A DNA stretch of 64,000 nucleotides from Xiphydria camelus (Eukaryota; Arthropoda; Insecta; Hymenoptera; Xiphydriidae). The translations under genes were made by a program, and so were the position numbers. Under the pieces are notes generated by a model. That model saw only the letters and a list, made by a program, of their open reading frames with translations. It had not been told where the DNA came from and did no database searches. Position 1 is the stretch's first letter, and the number at the start of each line of letters is the position of its first letter. The stretch spans positions 10,976,115-11,040,114 of the forward strand of contig OY783191.1 of assembly GCA_963678675.1 (NCBI GenBank). Direction: 5' to 3'. Below, one piece after another: positions 1 through 8,940 of the stretch.

Positions 1-32
1 AAATGTAACATGAAATAAATGTTTTGTTTCAG

Positions 33-945
33 GTATCTTGCTACTGGAGATACCTTCAAGACGATATCGATCAGCTACAGGTTAGGCAAATCAACGGTTG
101 CGTCTATAGTCCACGAAACACGCAGGATTATAGTGGATGAACTTCTAAATGAAGTGATGCCAATGCCAAATGAAGCTAGGTGGAACGCCATAGCTGACGA
201 ATATTGGGAGAAGTGGCAGTTCCCTAACTGTATCGGGGCTTTGGATGGCAAGCATGTAACGATATAAGCTCCAAAATTGTCGGGAAGTCTCTATTGGACC
301 TATAAGAAAAGTTTCTCTATTGTGCTTCTGGCTCTAGTTGATCCGTCGTACAATTTTACTGTAGTAGACGTAGGAGCCTATGGAAGAAATTCAGATGGTG
401 GTGTTTCATCTAATTCAAATTTTGGAAAAGCACTACGGAACAACAAACTGTCTATCCCGGGAAAAAAAATCCTGCCCGGAACAGACACTGAACTTCCTCT
501 TGTCATAGTAGGCGATGAAGCTTTCCCCCTCACAACGAACATCATGAGGCAATTTCCGAGGAGAAATCTTAGTAATGATAAGAGGATTTTCAATTACCGA
601 TTAAGTAGGGCGAGGAGATTGTCCGAAAATGCATTTGGCATTTTAACTCAAAAGTTTAGAGTTTTTATGAGACCAATTCAGGGACCGCCGAATAATATTA
701 CGCAAATTGTACTCGCGGCATGTACCTTGTACAATTTTATTCGACACCACGAAGGCTACACCTTGCCCGAAAAAAGTACAGCAACTGCTTCGACACAAGA
801 GAGGTCGCCTAATTTTGAGACATTACCCCGCCGTCGCGGTAGAGGTACACAAGAAGCATTTGCTGTGCGAGAGCAATTCAAAGATTTTTTTAATCCACCA
901 GAAGGTAGTGTGGAGTGGCAAGAACGTGTGGCCCTCATGCTTTGA
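33..945 (+). pseudogene. PIF/Harbinger DDE transposase, exon 2, left-arm copy
   Basis: This exon encodes the HARBI1-like DDE nuclease domain (DDE_Tnp_4 type). It starts after a polypyrimidine-AG acceptor at 31-32. Visible motifs are IGALDGKH (first D), VDVGAYGRNSDGGV (second D region) and RRLSENAFG (catalytic E). A nonsense codon at 265-267 (TAA where the right arm has CAA) breaks this copy; the frame is otherwise open to 945. Exon 1 would lie to the left of the window. The right-arm copy at 39480-40392 is uninterrupted. The nonsense change makes this copy non-functional. Confidence 0.9.
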
Positions 946-976
946 TTTACAAATTGTAAATTGTTGTACATAGTCA

Positions 977-2474
977 CCGTAAAATAAGGTGAAATTGTGC
1001 CGCCTGTGGTGAGAATATTCCGCTAGGATTTTCTACATATCTTTGAATTTGGTGGCTGGAACTTAGTATTGTCAGATGTATCGGCATTTACTAATTAAGG
1101 GGGGGGGTCGTTAATTGAGTTAAGAAAAGAGCCTTTTTCAATGATTTTTTAAAAAGATGTAAGTAATGTATTTTAAATTAGCTAATGACAGTATTGTAGT
1201 ATATCATTTAAAGAACATTTTGTGAAATTTTCAGTGAAAAATATAGAAAACTAAGCCGTTGATAGCGAATCTCCGGAGACGTCTCGAAAAAAACATATTT
1301 TGCGGTGACAGTCGTTTCTCGGTACTCGATCATCTGAAATCAAAAAATCAAATTGTTTTTGTTACTTTATGAGTTACCCCAGGTAACCCTGTCAAGTTTT
1401 ATCTTTTTTTACTGATTTGTCAAGTTTTGGTAACACTAGAAAGCGAAAAACGCGATTTTCGCTTAAAAATCGGTCAAATTGTTATTGTAAAACAAAAAGT
1501 AACAACAAATTTTAAAAAAACTCGACAGGGTTACCTCATGAATTATACAGAGAAGTAATGTACACATTTTGGAGAGGATCGGTACAGTGGATATGAAATG
1601 ACAGCCTCCACCGGCTTTGAAAACGTGAAGTGTGGGAAAATCGATTTAAAGTTTCAAACAGTAAAAAATCAGAATTTTTCTCTTTTTCTCGCTGTATACT
1701 TACACAGAATCGTCGATGCCAGGTCCGTAGAGTGAAGCACTTTCATTTAGAATGTCCACACAAGGCATCTTTTTGCTCTTGTCTTCGGCGAACTCGACCT
1801 TCTTTGGTTTCCTTTTCAGCTTCTTCATCCGCTCGGCTTATGCGTAAGTTGTCAACTGAGCGCGCCCATGCATGAGCGCTTGGTCCAGATTTGATTTGCA
1901 TCTCTTCCATCATAATTAGCAGAGCAAAACATCCTTCATTAAATGTACAAGCTGCTACATTCGCTGCAATTTCGACCAAAACCACGGTACCACTCAGTGA
2001 TTTCGGCGAAATTTTCCAGATTAGTTGGTTCAAACTTTCATTGTTATTCTGAGTAAATCCGCCGAGACATCGCTGCAGAAGAACATCCTTGCTTAAGTCC
2101 TCGTAGATAGGTTTGATAGCACTGAGAACATCACTAGGAAGTGCAGTATAACTGTGTTTGAATGTCCTCAATTAATTTGCTGCTGCAGCTTTCTGCCATT
2201 CGCACCAAGAGTCGTTGATTTCAATCGCTATATCTTCCTAAGTTTTGCTCCAAATGCTCTAAAAATTTAGTACAACATTCTTCAGATGCTGTACATTCAT
2301 CAAATGAAATAAAAAAAACATGAAAAAAAAAATAGTTTACAAACAGTACCCCCCCTTAAGTAAATGCCGGTACATCTGACAACACTAAGTTCGAGCCGCC
2401 AAATTCAAAGATATGTAGAAAATCCTTGCGGCACATTCTCACCAGAGGCGGCACAATTTCACCTCATTTTATGG
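977..2474. mobile_element. MULE-like element with ~120-bp TIRs (left arm)
   Basis: Two inverted copies of about 120 bp bound this segment (977-1103 and 2350-2474), starting CCRTAAAATRAGGTGAAATT and ending in a run of G/C. The TIRs are roughly 85 percent alike by eye. Long TIRs and the Mutator-like protein fragment inside indicate a Mutator-like DNA transposon, internally deleted because only the transposase C-terminus remains. I could not find a convincing 9-bp target duplication. It is nested in the Harbinger element, within the intron of its MADF gene. Confidence 0.75.
1743..2171 (-). pseudogene. Mutator-like transposase C-terminal fragment (left arm)
   Basis: The 142-codon frame contains LQRCLGGFTQNNNESLNQLI and the following WKISPKS, the typical C-terminal block of arthropod Mutator-like transposases (a C-x-GG-x-TQN-x-NES signature). 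Just upstream, still readable, is a DSWCEWQ block from the same family. The catalytic DDE core and any zinc finger are missing from the 1.5-kb element, so this is a remnant. The C-terminal tail is rich in Glu, Arg and Lys. The right-arm twin is at 38248-38676. Confidence 0.75.
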
Positions 2475-2589
2475 TAATAATTTTATTTCGTAGGGGTTAA
2501 TAAAAATTTCGTAATATAATAAAGTGTGTTTCAATTCCCCGTTCCAAATAGCTCCATTTTAAGACAAAACGATAAAATTGTGAACTTAC

Positions 2590-2722
2590 CTTTAACCTCC
2601 AAGGTGGTTGCAAGTATTTTCCACACTCGTTCTTTATAGTCAGCATTCCTATATTTTTCGTTGGACTGGTCATATAGCACTGGATACTTTCTTATCTCTT
2701 CGATAAATTTTTCTACGTCCAT
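2590..2722 (-). CDS. Harbinger MADF gene, exon 1 (left arm)
   Basis: This is the mirror copy of the exon at 37697-37829. It encodes MDVEKFIEEIRKYPVLYDQ and onward, the first half of a MADF (Myb/SANT-like) DNA-binding domain, and ends at a GTAAGT donor on the minus strand. One residue differs from the right arm (W for R in KERV-x-KI). Exon 2 would be outside the window to the left. MADF proteins accompany the transposase in PIF/Harbinger elements and help it bind DNA. Confidence 0.8.
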
Positions 2723-2773
2723 TGTAATATTAACGAAATTTAGTATTATGCGTGACACGGTGGTGTGATATTA

Positions 2774-2873
2774 ACCGAATGTACTCAGTATATTAATTTC
2801 ACAATATATTCGATTGAAGAGAAGGTTTGATGGTTCACAGTGATTTACCATGAGTTAGATGCACGCGTTTAGC
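2774..2873. repeat. Harbinger TIR region, left-arm copy
   Basis: This stretch mirrors 37546-37645, which matches 46608-46700 in inverted orientation through the core GTGCATCTAACTC and the following bases. It marks one terminus of the Harbinger element in the left arm. Confidence 0.65.
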
Positions 2874-2884
2874 TTCGTCTTATA

Positions 2885-3339
2885 CAGGGTGATTCGAAAT
2901 GGGCGCACTTCCTCTCGTAGAGAGATTCTTCGCAAAAAACTGAACCGAAAGTTCCTGTACAAAATTTTTGTGCTGCGCCTAGTTTACAAGATAATCCAGT
3001 TCGAAAATATCCAATCCAAAGTCAGATTCAAGGGACAACCAGGGCCGTGATAACTGGGGCCAACTTCATAAGATTAGTGAGTAAGCATTCTATAGTTAGT
3101 CCTATCTGTTTCGCATTCGACTTTATCGCGATACATAATTTGTCTGTCAATCTTATGAAGTTGGCCCCAGTTATCACGGCCCTGGTTGTCCCTTGAATCT
3201 GACTTTGGATTGGATATTTTCGAACTGGATTATCTTGTAAACTAGGCGGAGCACAAAAATGTTGTACAGGAACTTTCGGTTCAGTTTTTTGCGAAGAATC
3301 TCTCTACGAGAGGAAGTGCGCCCATTTCGAATCACCCTG
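2885..3339. mobile_element. 455-bp foldback MITE, present only in the left arm, TA duplication
   Basis: Two inverted arms of about 190 bp (2885-3075 and 3149-3339), ending CAGGGTGATTCG, surround a loop of about 73 bp. The equivalent right-arm site is empty. The filled site reads GTCTTA-TA-element-TA-TAGTTT against GTCTTATATAGTTT, which gives a TA target duplication. The TA duplication suggests mobilisation by a Tc1/mariner-type transposase. There is no coding capacity. Confidence 0.9.
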
Positions 3340-3954
3340 TATAGTTTGGAACGAAGCAGCATTTGATCGACGGAGGGGATATCGTGGGCAACCCTATGCA
3401 CCTTGATTGGCTGAAGAAGGTTGGCGATATAAAAGGAACAAAAGATTACGGTGGGTATTTTCCGATGAGTTAAGTATTAGGTCTTCCCGATTCGTCATCT
3501 ATTGAATTCGTCATTCTCCTCTTTATAAGCCGATTTAGTAATCGACGTATAGCGGTATCGGTTACAGTAGGTATTGCGGGAGACGGCTTATTTCCGATCC
3601 GTTCGGTAATTAACCTTTCTTAGAAAGGTGCGAGACTGCATTCGCAGCTTATGTGTGTCTGTTGAAATATACCGCTCACCTGATGGCGAGATTAAACCCT
3701 AGATTAGCTTGGTATTTATAATCGTGATATTTATAATCGTAAATGTATATCCTTCAAAAAATTAAAAAAAATTACATTCTTGTAGAGCGTGACTTTGTCT
3801 ATAAAATTGATGCGAGAAATAATTAGCTTTAGAAGTTTTAACATGAAAAAAGGTAGTACATGCGAACCAATCGCAATTGTAGCTGTAGTAAATGATATGC
3901 TTGCAGAGAACCAGGTATAAGGATCCACCTGCTGTGTAAAATGACTCATCAAGG
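3340..3954. other. No gene seen; repeat-derived flank
   Basis: Mirrored in the right arm at 36922-37545. It carries segments such as GGTATTGCGGGAGACGG that recur, diverged, near 6830, 56215 and 58060, so it is probably decayed transposon sequence. I see no supported gene. Confidence 0.5.
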
Positions 3955-4256
3955 TAGGAACGTACGGAGAGCTATACTATAATATATATTATTACAAAAA
4001 TATCGCTCGACATTATAATGAATGAGACAAAATGTACTGAACTATAATATATAGCGATATATTTTTACATGCCGTATAACGCTGGCTTGAGCGATATTTC
4101 ACCAGGAAGCTATAAGATACCGTATGTCCGATGGTAAACTCCAACTTTTAAATTTCCCTGACATTTGACTTCGGTAGTGGTTGGGTCGGTACTCTAGTCC
4201 TGATAGGCCAACCCTAACTATCAGGCCAATTAGGTATAGCTCTCCGTGCGTTCCTA
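3955..4256. mobile_element. 302-bp MITE (left arm)
   Basis: The ends form imperfect TIRs of about 22 bp starting TAGGAACGTACGGAGAGCTA, with one or two mismatches. The interior is AT-rich and non-coding. The same element sits at 36620-36921 in the right arm, so it was present before the arms separated. No clear target duplication was identified, and the superfamily is unknown. Confidence 0.7.
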
Positions 4257-4619
4257 ACTTCAACGTTGTAATCTATGGGTCTAGTCAGGTAACTAGCCTA
4301 CTATGTGGAGCACCTGCTACATGCCACTTGGCAGTTCTTAACTAGGAATAACTCTCTTTGATTTATGTGACATTTCTTCAAAAGTAATCGTAAATGATAA
4401 TCCTAATAACCTTCCGAGGAGTCGTCCGGTAATCACGTTCTGAGAAAGGCGCGGGACCGAGGTATTAACGACCTATATTCGCCGAAATGAACCCGCTTTA
4501 CCGATCGAAAGATTAATCCTAGTGTGCGATCGTGATACTAAGCGGTATGAATTAATATTACAAATTCCGACTACCGTTTGTAGGAATTTTTTCCGCTATT
4601 TGGCCTTTTCCGGTCTTCG

Positions 4620-5310
4620 TTGCCTGGACTATTATGTCTGGTAACCAACAAAAATAGTTACGATAATGAGTTAAAACATAAACGCATAAAAACCAAAAAT
4701 AATAGAAAGCTAATACCCGAAACAATTAGTTATTATAATAAGACTAAATTTCGCGTCGATATGGTTCACCAAATGGCGCGAAAATATAGCGTGAACTCAA
4801 AATGCAATAGATGGCCTGTATACGTATTTTTCAATATCCTGGATTTCGCTGAAATCAATGCATGGATACTCTATCAGGCAACAATTGGAATAAAGATACC
4901 AAGACAGCGTTACCCGTTACAATTGAGGGGCCTGGAAGTAAAAGGGTTTAAGTGAATTTTTGGTAAGTCTGAAATAATTGGTTTTAAAGTTAACTTGAAT
5001 TAAAAAATTCCAGTAATAAATTTAGAAAACTGTGTAAATATTTTAATAATTGAAGTGCAGATAATTGCAGATGAACTCGTCGTCACAGAGTATTACGAAT
5101 TCCTTGAAGAAGAAAAGGAAAACCTACAAGAAGGAACATCAAGCAGCCCAAGCAATAATTCCCAATTACGAAGGAAATGCCAAATAAGATTGTAGGTACA
5201 CGGATAATAAAACCACTCAAACTTGCATAATTTATAAAAAATTTGTCTGCGGAAAATGCATGAAAGAGAAACTAGTCATATATGTAAAAAGTGTAATTAA
5301 TTGATTATTT
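4620..5310 (+). pseudogene. piggyBac transposase C-terminal fragment, copy A
   Basis: The 111-codon frame to 4955 contains ETISYYNKTKFRVDMVHQMA followed by RKYSV and NRWPVYVFFNILD. This is the end of the piggyBac DDE domain (DDE_Tnp_1_7; compare NKTKGGVD and RRWP in the family). Further frames downstream keep the cysteine-rich C-terminal domain (CxxCKKFVCGKCMKE-like) near 5190-5300, but out of frame. The N-terminus and the catalytic aspartates are absent. Five related fragments occur in the window. Confidence 0.85.
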
Positions 5311-5344
5311 CATTTATAAAAATAAAAATATAGATTTAATTATT

Positions 5345-5870
5345 TTATTAACCCTTTGCACTCGAAAGTTAACTCTCGAGACCGCACCGCGCCCGTCAAA
5401 AAGTAAACGAAACTAGTCAGGCACGGTGCGGCCTCGGTGCGGTGCTGTCGGCGCGGTTAGGTAGGGACTAGTCGGTTCTGTTTCGTTGTGTACGTACGAC
5501 GCACCTCCAATACACGGCCAAAAACACGGTGCGGGCGCGGCGCGGCTATGTGGGCACCGGCTTTTCGCGTCGCCGTCACCGACAGTTGACCGACACACGG
5601 CCAACAGTCGCTGCGGGCGCGGTGCGGCCATGTCTGTCTCGGCCTAAAGCCGGTGCCCACATAGCCGCGCCGCGCCCGCACCGTGTTTTTGGCCGTGTAT
5701 TGGAGGTGCGTCATACGTACACAACGAAACAGAACCGACTAGTCCCTACCTAACCGCGCCGACAGCACCGCACCGAGGCCGCACCGTGCCTGACTAGTTT
5801 CGTTTACTTTTTGACGGGCGCGGTGCGGTCTCGAGAGTTAACTTTCGAGTACAAAGGGTTAATAAAATAA
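5345..5870. repeat. GC-rich hairpin made of piggyBac 3' terminal sequence
   Basis: The segment is very GC-rich (many GCGCGGTGCGG units) in an AT-rich context. Its two halves are inverted and bounded by AACTCTCGAGACCGC-type sequence. Comparable single copies end in GGCC followed by TTAA at 57514 and 59433, so this is the 3' end of the piggyBac family. Open frames here are composition artefacts. Confidence 0.75.
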
Positions 5871-5919
5871 TTAAATCTATATTTTTATTTTTATAAATGA
5901 AATAATTAATATATTACAC

Positions 5920-6709
5920 TTTTTACATATATGACTGGTTCATGCATTTTCCGCGGACAAATTTTTTACAAATTATGCAAGTTTGAGTGGTTTTATTATC
6001 CGTGTACCTACAACTTATTTGGCATTTCCTTCGTTATTGGGAATTATTGCTTGGGCTGCTTGATGTTCTTTCTTGTAGGTTTTCCTTTTCTTCTTCAAGG
6101 AATTCGTAATACTCTGTGACGAGTTCATCTGCAATTATCTGCACTTCAATTATTAAAGTACTTACACAGTTTTCTAAATTTATTGCTGGAATTTTTTAAT
6201 TCAAGTTAACTTTAAAACCAATTATTTCAGACCTACCAAAAATTCACTTAAACCCTTTTACTTCCAGGCCCCTCAATTGTAACAGGAAACGCTGTCTTGG
6301 TATCTTTATTCCAGTTGTTGCCTGATAGAGTATCCATGCATTGATTTCAGGGAAATCCAGGATATTAAAAAATACGTGTACAGGCCATCTATTGCATTTT
6401 GATTTCACGCTATATTTTCGTGCCATTAGGTGAACCATATCGACGCGAAATTTAGTCTTATTATAATAACTAATTGTTTCGGGCGTTAGCTTTCTATTAT
6501 TTTTGGTTTTGATGCATTTATGTTTTTAACTTAGTACCGTAACTTTTTTTGTTGGTTACCAGACATAATAGTCCAGGCAACGAAGACCGAAAAAGGCCAA
6601 ATAGCGGAAAGAAATTCCTACAAACGGTAGTCGGAATTTTTAATATTAATTCATACCGCTTAGTATCACGATAGCAAATAGTATACCGCTTAGTATCACG
6701 ATCGCACAC
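5920..6709 (-). pseudogene. piggyBac transposase C-terminal fragment, copy B (inverted)
   Basis: Minus-strand frames at 6518-6709 and 6244-6438 repeat the piggyBac C-terminus of copy A (MVHLMARKYSV, NRWPVHVFFNILD) with frameshifts between them. The cysteine-rich tail lies toward 5930 on the minus strand. This is the right half of the 4488-6743 palindrome and is absent from the right arm. Confidence 0.8.
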
Positions 6710-6743
6710 TAGGATTAATCTTTCGATCGGTAAAGCAGGTTCA

Positions 6744-7540
6744 TTTTATTCATTCTAAACCCATCACACAAGATTAATTTGGCGCGTAGTCCGTCGCGCA
6801 AAGACGGAACATTGTTTATTAGAATAGGTATTGCGAGAAACGGTTTATTTCGATCCGTCTGTTAATTAACCATTTCCGGAAAAGGGGTACGACGGAACAC
6901 AGACTCTAGTCTTTAAGGCTCGTGTCCACTTGCAATAAATTTCGAAAATCTGGCGATAAGACAGCACTTGCAACATGTGTAAACAGCGCTGCAAGTTGAC
7001 TTGCTGCAAACTTGTGCTCTCAGCGGAAGTGCTTGCGACCTGTCCGAACTTGCAAGTGAACACGTGCTACTTGCTAAAGAAAAATTGCGCTCTATGCTTT
7101 TGGGCCCAGTTGAAAGTGTTGTCGCAAGTAAACTTGCGGGAATTTTGATTCAAGTGTATACGCAAATCCAAGTTGCTCTAACAAAAACTGTCGCAAGTCA
7201 CTTCCATGTGGACACGAGCCTTTATAACCTCCCATCGTTTGACAGAAAAGATCGGAAGCGATGAACCCCATCCGCGACGGCCCCTGCCACATATGGGCCC
7301 TGCCGGGCCGTATCTTGCCGGGCGGTAATACAGTTGTTTGTATGTACTAGCTATGCTCCCCAAACCCCGGGAGGTAAGTACCTGGCTCCGCGCATCGGGT
7401 CCCAAGATCGCCAGGGGTTTTGGCGACACGGTTTTGTCCACGCATTTATGAAAAAACTATTTTATATAATATAATATAATATATAGTAATAAAAAAGGAG
7501 GATGAAAAGATTTGATCCAGTCAGTATTTTGACGGGCCGA
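6744..7540. other. Repeat flank shared with 56130-56630 and 57660-58140
   Basis: The stretch is non-coding and, apart from the nested MITE at 6916-7221, matches 56130-56630 closely and 57660-58140 in inverted orientation. It runs directly into a piggyBac C-terminus in each place. It is therefore the internal part of a piggyBac-derived deletion element, not host sequence. Frames in it are not convincing. Confidence 0.65.
6916..7221. mobile_element. 306-bp MITE, TTA duplication
   Basis: The ends are inverted, AGGCTCGTGTCCACTTGCA on the left and its complement on the right. TTA is duplicated at 6913-6915 and 7222-7224. The homologous site near 56300 (GTCTTTATGACC) is empty, which confirms the boundaries. 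A TTA duplication fits a PIF/Harbinger-mobilised MITE. The interior is built of repeated CTTGCAA-like words. Confidence 0.85.
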
Positions 7541-7544
7541 GCTA

Positions 7545-8140
7545 ACACCCGAAACAGTTAGTTATTATAATAAGACTAAATTTGGCGTCGATATGGTCCA
7601 CCAAATGGCGCGAAAATATAGCGTGAAATCAAAATGCAATAGATGGCCTGTACACGTATTTTTCAATATCCTGGATTTCGCTGAAATCAATGCATGGATA
7701 CTTCATCAGGCAACAACTGGAATAAAGATACCAAGGCAGCGTTTCCTGTTACAATTGAGGGGCCTGGAAGTAAAAGGGTTTAAGTGCATTTTTGGTCGGT
7801 CTGAAATAATTGACTTTAAAGTTAACTTGAATTAAAAAATTCCAGCAATAAGTTTAGAAAACTGTGTAAATATTTTAATAATTGAAGTGTAGATACTTGC
7901 AGATGGACTCGTCACAGAGTATTACGAATTCCTTGAAGAAGAAAAGGAAAACCTTCAAGAAGGAACATCAAGCAGCCCAAGCAATAATTCCCAATCACGA
8001 AGAAAATGCCAAATAAGATTGTAGGTACACGGATAATAAAACCACTAAAACTTGCATAATTTGTAAAAAATTTGTCTGCGGAAAATGCATGAAAGAGAAA
8101 CCAGTCATAATATGTAAAAATTGTAATTAATTGATTATTT
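7545..8140 (+). pseudogene. piggyBac transposase C-terminal fragment, copy C
   Basis: The 80-codon frame at 7593-7835 begins MVHQMARKYSV and includes NRWPVHVFFNILD, the piggyBac C-terminal block. The cysteine-rich tail follows to about 8130, out of frame. It lies in direct orientation to copy A, 2.84 kb away. The right arm of the giant repeat carries one hybrid copy in place of A plus C. Confidence 0.8.
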
Positions 8141-8149
8141 AATTTATAA

Positions 8150-8500
8150 ACATAAAAATATGTTTGATTATTTTATTAGAAATAAGAAATTATATTGAGA
8201 ATTATTTCCTTTAATGTGTGAATTAAGAATTTTTTTCTAAAAATCAACATTTATTTCATAAGAATATGTATGGAAGCTCTTATAGGAAGAACAGATTGAA
8301 ACTTCGTACCGTGCCCGTCAAAAAGTAAAACGGCGCGGTGCGGGCTCGGTGCGGTGGTGTCGGCGCGGTGTCGTTGCGGTTAGGTGGGGACTGGGCGGTT
8401 CTATTCCGTTCTGTAACTTTCTCACCGTGTGATGGCCAACACTCGGTGCGGGCGCGGCGCGGGCGCGGCGCGGGCGCGGTGCGGCTATGTCTGTCTAGGC
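8150..8500. repeat. piggyBac 3' terminal region (left arm)
   Basis: An AT-rich stretch is followed by GC-rich GCGCGGTGCGG units and a terminus reading TCTGTCTAGGCC. The same order follows the piggyBac tails at 57160-57513 and 59030-59432, where GGCC is followed by TTAA, the usual piggyBac target. Confidence 0.65.
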
Positions 8501-8525
8501 CTTTAGTGGTGTCGGTTTTTTTTTT

Positions 8526-8620
8526 CATTCCCTACCGGGATTCGAACCTGCGGTCTTTAGAATGAGCTGCTTCGAAACTAGGAATGCTTTGGCACTCTAC
8601 CAATTGAGCCACGGACTCTT
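8526..8620 (-). ncRNA. tRNA-like Pol III module (SINE head or tRNA pseudogene), left arm
   Basis: On the minus strand there is an A box (TGGCTCAATTGG) and a perfect B box (GGTTCGAATCC) about 60 bases apart, followed by an A-rich run. The D arm pairs, but the T stem is only partly paired and the acceptor strands do not match, so I do not think it is a working tRNA. It looks like a tRNA-derived SINE head or a tRNA pseudogene. Confidence 0.55.
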
Positions 8621-8639
8621 CGGCCAAGCGAACGTTGAG

Positions 8640-8940
8640 ACGCAGTTCAGTGAGGGGACGCAGGGCGACTCACCGCAGATTTTGTAACCCATAGAAATCT
8701 ATATAAGAGCGAATGTTCGGACGCTAGGCCAGTCGCCAAGTCGCATAAAACAGCTGATAACAGAAGCAATTCCGGACAAGCTGGAAATAATTTTAGTTTG
8801 TTTGATTTGGTGTTAAAAAGCACGTATTAAATTTGCACCCCCCAGAAAGCCCGGATTTGGCCGCCAACTTAAGAAAAGCGGCTAAAAAAATGTTTTTTCT
8901 TCATTATTTGTCAATAACTCGATTTCTATAAACTTTAGAG
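8640..8940. other. Diverged direct repeat of 9357-9530
   Basis: The sequence from about 8735 (GGCCAGTCGCCAAGTCG ... CCGGATTTGGC) recurs, diverged, at 9357-9530 (GGCCAGTCGATAAGTGC ... CCGGATTTAGC). The two copies flank the left TIR of the 8941-10812 element. No gene is supported. Confidence 0.55.

Larger units (their letters stand above)
4488..6743. repeat. 2.2-kb palindrome of two inverted piggyBac 3' halves (left arm only)
   Basis: Arms at 4488-5562 and 5648-6743 are inverted copies of a piggyBac transposase C-terminus plus its GC-rich 3' terminal region, with an 85-bp loop at 5563-5647. The outer edges are the paired CCGATCG-containing sequences near 4495 and 6735. A 29-bp local duplication lies in the right half near 6665-6694. 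The right arm of the giant repeat lacks the second half, so this is one of the structural differences between the arms. Confidence 0.85.

Noticed and set aside
5413..5753. GC-rich overlapping frames with many Arg, Pro and Thr
   Set aside because: They arise from GCGCGGTGCGG repeats in a piggyBac terminus; several frames on both strands are open and none shows a domain.
7001..7264. 87-codon frame across the 6916-7221 MITE
   Set aside because: It lies mostly within a non-coding MITE and ends in its flank. The homologous locus without the MITE has no such frame.
8526..8620. Functional tRNA gene
   Set aside because: The B box is perfect, but acceptor strands and part of the T stem do not pair, and an A run follows as in SINEs.
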